This document shows, piece after piece, positions 59,140 through 64,000 of a stretch of DNA of 64,000 nt (positions are counted from its first letter, which is position 1; every line of letters begins with the position of its first letter). Source of the DNA: a bacterium (lineage in GTDB: Bacteria > Bacillota > Clostridia > Oscillospirales > Oscillospiraceae). Position numbers and translations under genes: made by a program. Location: NCBI GenBank assembly GCA_029009095.1, contig JAQXJT010000018.1, positions 47,996-111,995 on the forward strand. Direction: 5' to 3'. Below the pieces are notes generated by a model, which did no database searches, was not told the DNA's origin, and worked only from the letters and a program-made list of their open reading frames with translations.

Positions 59140-60849
59140 TTATTTGAACAGTACGTTTGTGAACTTTTCCAGCTCGTCCAGCTTCCGGTTGCCTCTCTCC
59201 GCCGGCGCGGCGGAAAGCTCCGTAAGCCGGGCGGGGCAGCCGGCCACCCGGGCGATGGCCTCCAGGATATCTGTGTGGTTGAGCGCGTCGAAATAGAAGC
59301 CCGGCTGCGCCGCGATCACCAGTTCGCCCTTTTCCCAGCGGGGCTGAATGGCGAAATCATCGCTGAGGAACATGAAGATATGCATGGGCAGCGCCGCCTC
59401 CAGTCTGGGCAGCAGGCTCTGCCAGCTCTCGTGCTCTCCCTCCTCCGCCGGGCCGGGCGCGGGAGGCTCTTCCCTGTCCACCGGCACGGCCTCTTCCCAG
59501 GGGTCTTCCGCAGCGGGAGCCGGCGGCTCCGTTTCAAAACGCTCCTCCCGGGGCGGCTCGTCCCGCACGGGCGCGGCCTCTTCCCAGGGATCCTCCGGCG
59601 GGGGCGGCACATCCTCCCAGGGCGGCTCGTCCTGCACGGGCAGGGCCGACTCCCAGGGATCCTCCTCCACAGGGGGAGCTTCTCTACGGGCCGGGGCGCG
59701 CTTTTCCTCCTCCCGGGCCGGGGCGGGGCTCTCCTCCGCCGGTGGTGCGGGAGGCACCTCGCGCAGACTCCCGGCAGGCGTGACGGTGCACAGCTCCACC
59801 AGACAGAGCTCGCATTGCAGCCGCACATTGGGCGCGTCCTTCATGCCGCTCTGGTATTTCTGTACGATATTCAGCATCTCCAGCAGCTCGCCGCTGCCGA
59901 GCGCGACGCCGCCCAGCACATCCTCTCCGTACAGCCCGGAGAGCAGGCTCTCCCCGCCCCTGGGGGCCAGACGGAGCATCAGCGCGTCCCGGTAGAAGTT
60001 GCAGAGCTCCCCCAGCAGGGAGGCGGGATCCTTCCCCTCCTGCCACAGCGAGCGGAAATGGAGCAGCGCGCTCTGTACGTCGTGCCGCTCTACCATGCCC
60101 GCCAGCCGGGCGGTGGCGTAGCTGCCGCCCAGGCCCATGGCCGTGAGCACGGTGTCCACATCCACCGGATCTCTGGAGGCGCACTGATCCAGCAGGGACA
60201 GGCCGTCCCGCATCCCCCCGTCCGCCAGGCGTCCCAGCAGCGCCGCGGCGTCATCGGTGAGGGCGATATGTTCCTGCCCGGCCACATAGAGCAGCCGCCC
60301 CGCAATGGTCTCCGCGTCCAGGCGGCGGAAATTGTGCCGCTGGCAGCGGGAGAGGATGGTGGGCAGCACCTTGTTGAGTTCGGTGGTGGCCAGGATAAAC
60401 ATCAGGTGCTCCGGCGGCTCCTCGAGGATCTTCAGCAGCGCGTTGAAGGCGCTCTTGGAGAGCATATGCACCTCGTCGATGATGTACACGCGCTTTTTCG
60501 CCCGGGCCGGGGAGAACACCGCCTCGTCCCGGAGGATGCGCACATCGTCCACGCCGTTGTTGGAGGCGGCGTCCAGCTCCGTCACATCCAGCAGCTCCCC
60601 CCCGTCAAAGGCGCGGCAGTTCGCGCAGCGGTTGCAGGGGTTGCCGTCGACGGGGTGCTCGCAGTTCACCGCCTTGGCCAGAATACGGGCGCAGGTGGTC
60701 TTTCCGGTGCCCCGGGTGCCGATGAAAAGGTAGGCGTGGGAGAGGCGGCCGGTGCGTACCTGCACCTTCAGCGTCTCGGTAATGTGTTCCTGACCCACCA
60801 CCTCGTCAAAATCCCGGGGGCGGTATTTTCGATACAGCGCCTCGTACAC
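59140..60849 (-). CDS. dnaX: DNA polymerase III subunit gamma/tau
   Basis: A 569-residue clamp-loader ATPase. It starts at GTG 60849 (VYEALYRKYRPRDFDEVVGQ) with an AAGGAGGGGAG site; an in-frame start at 60900 lies inside the SRP RNA. Walker A is GTRGTGKTT (44-52), the zinc cluster 'CEHPVDGNPCNRCANC', Walker B with 'IIDEVHMLSKSAFNALLK' and the sensor 'ATTELNKVLPTILSRCQ'. Residues about 375-480 are a Pro/Glu linker with three EDPWE-type repeats, then a tau C-terminal domain. Downstream of ffs, as is usual in Firmicutes. Confidence 0.96.
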   Translation of the reverse strand: MYEALYRKYRPRDFDEVVGQEHITETLKVQVRTGRLSHAYLFIGTRGTGKTTCARILAKAVNCEHPVDGNPCNRCANCRAFDGGELLDVTELDAASNNGVDDVRILRDEAVFSPARAKKRVYIIDEVHMLSKSAFNALLKILEEPPEHLMFILATTELNKVLPTILSRCQRHNFRRLDAETIAGRLLYVAGQEHIALTDDAAALLGRLADGGMRDGLSLLDQCASRDPVDVDTVLTAMGLGGSYATARLAGMVERHDVQSALLHFRSLWQEGKDPASLLGELCNFYRDALMLRLAPRGGESLLSGLYGEDVLGGVALGSGELLEMLNIVQKYQSGMKDAPNVRLQCELCLVELCTVTPAGSLREVPPAPPAEESPAPAREEEKRAPARREAPPVEEDPWESALPVQDEPPWEDVPPPPEDPWEEAAPVRDEPPREERFETEPPAPAAEDPWEEAVPVDREEPPAPGPAEEGEHESWQSLLPRLEAALPMHIFMFLSDDFAIQPRWEKGELVIAAQPGFYFDALNHTDILEAIARVAGCPARLTELSAAPAERGNRKLDELEKFTNVLFK

Positions 60850-60879
60850 TCTCTCCCCTCCTTTTCCCAAAAACAGAAA

Positions 60880-61174
60880 CAGCCCTTGGCAAGACTGCAC
60901 ACCCGTCCTCGAATGCTGCGGTATGCCCGCACCATGGCAGCCGACTCAGACCCGGCTGTCTCGCGGCACACGCGGAGATCCGCTTAATGCTGCTCGGTTC
61001 CCCGCCTGACATGGTTCACGGGTCCACGTTGCGCAAGACCGAATCCTCAACATCTCTTACCACGGTCAGACGACACATCACATACCCTGAGACGGGGATT
61101 CATCCCTGCTATAGCGGATTGCAGGCTACAAGGCACCGCTGGCTCCCCGACTAGTGCAGCCTTGCCAAAGACTG
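60880..61174 (-). ncRNA. ffs: Signal recognition particle RNA, large bacterial type
   Basis: About 290 bases. The 5' stretch CTTTGGCAAGGCTGCAC (61154-61170) pairs with the 3' GTGCAGTCTTGCCAAGG (60884-60900), closing the molecule. The Alu-domain sequence 'GGTGCCTTGTAGCCTGCAAT' and the conserved Ffh-binding S-domain 'CATGTCAGGCGGGGAACCGA' with 'GCAGCATTAAGCGG' are unmistakable. The length and Alu domain mark the Bacillus/Clostridia type. A T-rich tract (CTGTTTCTGTTTTTGG) follows the 3' end. Ends are approximate. Confidence 0.97.
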
Positions 61175-61181
61175 TGCCCAT

Positions 61182-61210
61182 ATTATAACCGCTTTTCCCC
61201 AAAAAGGCAA
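61182..61210 (-). promoter_or_regulatory. ffs: Promoter of the SRP RNA gene
   Basis: On the minus strand TTGCCT (61205-61210), a 17-base spacer and a consensus TATAAT (61182-61187), about eight bases before the RNA 5' end. Confidence 0.88.
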
Positions 61211-61287
61211 GCACTTTTCTTCCCGCGCATAATTCTCCCCCGCCATACATAGGCTATAGCAGAAATTCATTCCACCGGAGGCAGCGT

Positions 61288-61758
61288 ATGCGATCTTCCC
61301 GAATTAAAACCACGATCCTTTTTCTTGCCATACCTCTCCTCACCGGCGGTCTCTCCGCTTTCCTCTCCCGGGAGGGCATGAAGGCCTTTCAAAGTCTCCG
61401 CCAGCCCTCCTGGGCCCCGCCCATGTGGCTCTTCCCCGTGGTGTGGACGCTGCTCTACCTGCTCATGGGCTACGGCGCCGCCCGGGTCTGGAACACCCGG
61501 AGGCGGGGACGCGGCGACGCCGTGTTCCTCTTCGGCGCGCAGCTTTTTGTCAATTTCTGGTGGAGCATCTTTTTCTTCGCCTGGGGCGTCCGGCTCTTCG
61601 CCTTTTTCTGGCTTTTGCTGCTGATCGTGCTGGTGTTCGCCATGCTCCTGTCCTTCAAAACCCTTGACGCCACGGCGGCCAGGCTCAATATCCCCTATCT
61701 TCTCTGGCTCGTGCTGGCAGCGTGGCTGAATATGTCAGTATACCTATTGAATAAATAA
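61288..61758 (+). CDS. tspO: TspO/MBR family membrane protein
   Basis: A 156-residue protein with five membrane helices and a CCGGAGG site. Family signatures: 'LRQPSWAPPMWLFPVVWTLL', 'YLLMGYGAARVW', 'QLFVNFWWSIFFFAWG' and 'NIPYLLWLVLAAWLNMSVYL'. TspO proteins bind porphyrins and cholesterol-like ligands and are linked to tetrapyrrole handling and stress. Single gene ending in a bidirectional terminator. Confidence 0.95.
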   Translation: MRSSRIKTTILFLAIPLLTGGLSAFLSREGMKAFQSLRQPSWAPPMWLFPVVWTLLYLLMGYGAARVWNTRRRGRGDAVFLFGAQLFVNFWWSIFFFAWGVRLFAFFWLLLLIVLVFAMLLSFKTLDATAARLNIPYLLWLVLAAWLNMSVYLLNK

Positions 61759-61761
61759 AGC

Positions 61762-61804
61762 CCGCCTCCCTCAAAATGTGTTCGAGGGAGGCGGTAAGTT
61801 TTTT
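61762..61804. terminator. Bidirectional terminator after tspO
   Basis: CCGCCTCCCTC pairs with GAGGGAGGCGG around an 11-base loop. The plus strand then reads TAAGTTTTTT and the minus strand GCTTTATTTATT. Confidence 0.82.
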
Positions 61805-61852
61805 CCCGGAGTCCGCCGCTTCCCGAAAAAACATGTCGGGAGGCGGTCTGTC

Positions 61853-62035
61853 TTGCGGAAACGTGTCCTTTTTCTCTTCCTCTCGCTGCTGCTGGCCTCG
61901 GCGGCGGCGCTCTACACGCTCAACGCCATCGCCCCGCTGCCCCTGCCCCGGCCCTCGCTGAAAAACGGCAGTACCCTGGCCTATTCCGCGCCCTCCGGCG
62001 CTTCCCCGCCGCTCCAGGCTTTTCCCTGGCCGTAG
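61853..62035 (+). CDS. Possible small secreted protein, 60 residues
   Basis: A TTG start at 61853 lies six bases after CGGGAGGCGG. The product begins LRKRVLFLFLSLLLASAAAL, a good signal peptide or single membrane anchor, followed by a Pro/Ser-rich tail. Its 3' end overlaps the convergent amidohydrolase-like gene by 55 bases and no promoter is evident. High GC makes chance frames common, so this is tentative. Confidence 0.3.
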   Translation: MRKRVLFLFLSLLLASAAALYTLNAIAPLPLPRPSLKNGSTLAYSAPSGASPPLQAFPWP

Positions 62036-63039
62036 CGGAGCACCGTGCCACGCCCGGCCGCCAGGATCCCCCGGAGCAGCACGCTCTTCGCCCTCCGGGC
62101 AGCGGGATCCCATACGGTCACATCGGCGTCGTACCCCACCTTTAACATACCTTTCCCCGGGCAAAGCCCCACAGCGGCGGCCGGGTCCCCGCACAGGACG
62201 CGGAGGGCAGCCAGAAGCCCCCGCTCTCCCTCCCGGCTCAGCTCCGTGATAAGCCGCGGGATATTCTCCCCGCCCAGGCCCTCCAGCAGCTGTATCTCGC
62301 CCCGGAGCAGCGCCTCCCGCAGTACGGCGGCGTCCTCTCCGGCACGGCCGTCCGGCTCCGAAGGCCACAGAGCGTCAAACTCCGCCTCCGCCAGCACCCG
62401 GACGCCCCGGCGGCGGGCCGCACGGATCTCCTCCAGGCTCTCCGCGCCGCGGATTCCGCCCAGCCAGAGCGCCCCGCCTGCCCGCTCTGTCGCGTGGATG
62501 GCGGCCTGTACCCGCCGTTTCTCCCCGCCCCCCTCGCTCCGGGAAGAGAAAAACTCCCTCCCGCCGGAGACGGGGACGCGGACGGGACGGCCCTCAGCGG
62601 CACGGAGAAGCTCCTCCAGCCGCGCCTCCCACCCGCCTCCTTCGCCGGGAGCGGTGAGCGCAAAGGAGCGCAGCGCGCCCCCCGGGGAGAGATGCGGCGG
62701 CTCGTCCGGGTCGAGCAGTCCCTGCAACACCCAGTCGCAGCTGCTCCGCCCCCGGCGCTGTCGTTCCGCCCGTTCCGCCTCCTCCGCAGGCACGCCCTCC
62801 ACCGCCGTGGTGCAGCCCATGGCCAGCGCCCGCTCGCTGCGCTCCGCTGCACCGCCGCTTTGCTCCGGCCCGCCGCAGAGCGACACAAAACCCGGAAACA
62901 CCCAGCACCCGGCGGCGTCGATGACTTCCGCGCCCGCCCAGCGGCCGCCCACGGAGAAGATCTTGTCCCCGCGAATATAAAGATCGGCCTCACGGATGCC
63001 GCCGGGCAGCATCAGAAGGCCGTTTCGGACACAGAGCAT
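61981..63039 (-). CDS. Amidohydrolase/dihydropyrimidinase-like pseudoenzyme
   Basis: A 352-residue protein; ATG 63039 with AGGGGAAC upstream. The ends are typical of dihydropyrimidinase/dihydroorotase relatives: 'EADLYIRGDKIFSVGG', 'VIDAAGCWVFPG' and 'VGLCPGKGMLKVGYDADVTV'. But the metal motif DxHxH after PG reads SLCGG (53-57), the strand that should hold a His reads 'ALWLGGIRGAESLEEI', and the CPHxL position reads EAEFDAL. With all expected ligands gone and about 100 residues fewer than active enzymes, catalysis is unlikely. Strong own promoter and open frame argue for a kept non-enzymatic role. Confidence 0.75.
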   Translation of the reverse strand: MLCVRNGLLMLPGGIREADLYIRGDKIFSVGGRWAGAEVIDAAGCWVFPGFVSLCGGPEQSGGAAERSERALAMGCTTAVEGVPAEEAERAERQRRGRSSCDWVLQGLLDPDEPPHLSPGGALRSFALTAPGEGGGWEARLEELLRAAEGRPVRVPVSGGREFFSSRSEGGGEKRRVQAAIHATERAGGALWLGGIRGAESLEEIRAARRRGVRVLAEAEFDALWPSEPDGRAGEDAAVLREALLRGEIQLLEGLGGENIPRLITELSREGERGLLAALRVLCGDPAAAVGLCPGKGMLKVGYDADVTVWDPAARRAKSVLLRGILAAGRGTVLRYGQGKAWSGGEAPEGAE

Positions 63040-63070
63040 GGGTTCCCCTCCCAAAAGGAAAATCAAAATC

Positions 63071-63099
63071 AATATATAGTAGTTTACGCCGGTATGCAA
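63071..63099 (-). promoter_or_regulatory. Promoter of the amidohydrolase-like gene
   Basis: On the minus strand TTGCAT (63094-63099), a 17-base spacer and TATATT (63071-63076). Confidence 0.7.
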
Positions 63100-63161
63100 C
63101 GGCCTAAACGGGGTTTCGGACAAAATATCCAGTTTCGTCCCGGCAAAACTGTGCATATTTT

Positions 63162-63214
63162 AACACATTCCATAGGAGAAATAGTTTGAAATGTGTTGGA
63201 AAATCCAGTATAAT
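63162..63214 (+). promoter_or_regulatory. hppA: hppA promoter with flanking inverted repeat
   Basis: TTGAAA (63186-63191), a 17-base spacer and TATAAT (63209-63214). AACACATT (63162-63169) and AATGTGTT (63190-63197) form an inverted repeat over the -35 region, a possible operator. Confidence 0.7.
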
Positions 63215-63269
63215 AGTCGGGCAAATAATTTGTGTGCGCTCTGGTCGCACAGATATGGGAGGAAATGTT

Positions 63270-64000
63270 ATGGAAAACCTGTTCTGGATAGGTTTTGTCG
63301 GCGCTTTCCTGGCGCTGGGCTTTGCCGTCATCCAGGCCAAGAAGGTCCTCAGCTTCTCTGAGGGCACCGAACAGATGCAGAAGATCGCCGCCGCTATCCG
63401 CTCCGGCGCCAACGCGTATCTGAAGCGTCAGTACACGACCGTTCTCAAGGTGTTCGCCGTCGTGTTCGTGCTGCTGCTCGCCATCGCCTTCGGCACGGAT
63501 GGCCGGCTGCTCTCCAAGTTCACCCCCTTCGCCTTTGTCACCGGCGGTATCTGGTCCATGCTGGCCGGTTTTATCGGCATGAAGATCGCCACCAACTCCA
63601 ACGCCCGTACCGCTCAGGCCGCCTCCGAGAGCCTGAACAAGGGTCTGCGCGTTGCCTTCTCCTCCGGCTCCGTCATGGGCTTCACCGTGGTGGGCCTGGG
63701 CATTCTGGACATCACCATCTGGTACTTCCTGCTCCATAATGTGTTCGGCATCACCGATCCTCTGGTGCTGGGCGACATCATGGTCATGAACGGCATGGGC
63801 GCCTCCTTTATGGCCCTCTTTGCCCGTGTGGGCGGCGGCATCTACACCAAGGCCGCCGACGTGGGCGCCGACCTGGTGGGCAAGGTCGAAGCCGGCATCC
63901 CCGAGGATGACCCCCGCAACCCCGCCACCATCGCCGACAACGTGGGCGACAACGTGGGCGACGTGGCCGGCATGGGCGCCGACCTGTACGAGTCCTATGT
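63270..64000 (+). CDS. hppA: Membrane-bound proton/sodium-pumping pyrophosphatase, 5' part
   Basis: The first 243 residues are visible; the gene continues past the window. ATG 63270 has GGGAGG. Several membrane helices begin at residue 5, and the substrate site is clear: 'GGGIYTKAADVGADLVGKVE' followed by 'EDDPRNPATIADNVGDNVGD', which holds the conserved Lys and Asp residues that bind Mg-pyrophosphate. The enzyme hydrolyses pyrophosphate to pump H+ or Na+. The residues that separate H+, Na+ and K+-dependent classes lie beyond the window edge. Confidence 0.97.
   Translation, partial: MENLFWIGFVGAFLALGFAVIQAKKVLSFSEGTEQMQKIAAAIRSGANAYLKRQYTTVLKVFAVVFVLLLAIAFGTDGRLLSKFTPFAFVTGGIWSMLAGFIGMKIATNSNARTAQAASESLNKGLRVAFSSGSVMGFTVVGLGILDITIWYFLLHNVFGITDPLVLGDIMVMNGMGASFMALFARVGGGIYTKAADVGADLVGKVEAGIPEDDPRNPATIADNVGDNVGDVAGMGADLYESY

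Overview
The window is GC-rich chromosomal DNA (roughly 60% or more G+C, judged by eye) from a spore-forming member of the Clostridia, most likely an Oscillospiraceae/Ruminococcaceae-type gut anaerobe. Reasons: a spoIIID gene; Firmicutes-type gene pairs (walJ-rlmH, rpsO-pnp, ffs-dnaX-ybaB); strong AGGAGG-type ribosome binding sites; a large Firmicutes-type SRP RNA; TPP-riboswitch-controlled thiT; a membrane pyrophosphatase; and many clostridial DUF families (DUF1002, DUF2284, DUF4364). I see no rRNA, tRNA, CRISPR array, phage or insertion sequence. Genes are dense and most transcription units carry a readable sigma-A promoter and an intrinsic terminator.

Layout. 1-8.8 kb: a partial beta-propeller lipoprotein, a CofE-like ligase, xpt, then a BMP-type nucleoside ABC importer (lipoprotein, double ATPase, two permeases) with a HAD phosphatase at its tail. 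8.8-17.7 kb (minus): a six-gene GDP-mannose/glycan operon (phosphohexomutase, manA, manC, gmd, a coiled-coil FkbM methyltransferase, a tandem GT4 glycosyltransferase), divergent from galM and an Asp/Glu racemase. 19.5-26.9 kb: DUF4364, an unknown Cys-containing protein, glmM with a hexapeptide-repeat protein, DUF1002, a UroD-family protein, a SpoU methyltransferase, spoIIID. 27-34.2 kb: an ABC-FtsX fusion with ruined ATPase motifs, riboswitch-thiT, and a three-gene envelope operon (NAGPA, unknown, GT2-GtrA). 34.2-47.4 kb: NUDIX, murA-walJ-rlmH-phosphohexomutase-cyclophilin, a short family-5 binding lipoprotein, a ParB-like HTH protein, rpsO, pnp, an M16 peptidase, a tyrosine phosphatase. 47.4-61.2 kb (minus): a GntR-controlled ABC exporter, an EF-G paralogue, a P-type-ATPase-like pseudoenzyme with rlmB, DUF2284-cysteine hydrolase-trkA-trkH, dnaX-ybaB and the SRP RNA. 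61.2-64 kb: tspO, an amidohydrolase-like pseudoenzyme, and the start of hppA.

How genes work together. ManA, the mutase and ManC can take fructose-6-phosphate to GDP-mannose; Gmd takes it to GDP-4-keto-6-deoxymannose; the glycosyltransferase and coiled-coil methyltransferase probably build and cap a surface glycan. GlmM and MurA feed peptidoglycan. The GT2-GtrA and NAGPA genes point to a second envelope modification. Three separate proteins keep an enzyme fold but have lost essentially all catalytic motifs (P-type ATPase-like, ABC ATPase-FtsX, amidohydrolase-like). These and the coiled-coil methyltransferase/tandem mannosyltransferase pair are the most unusual content. I did not find a clear multi-gene defence or novel enzymatic system.
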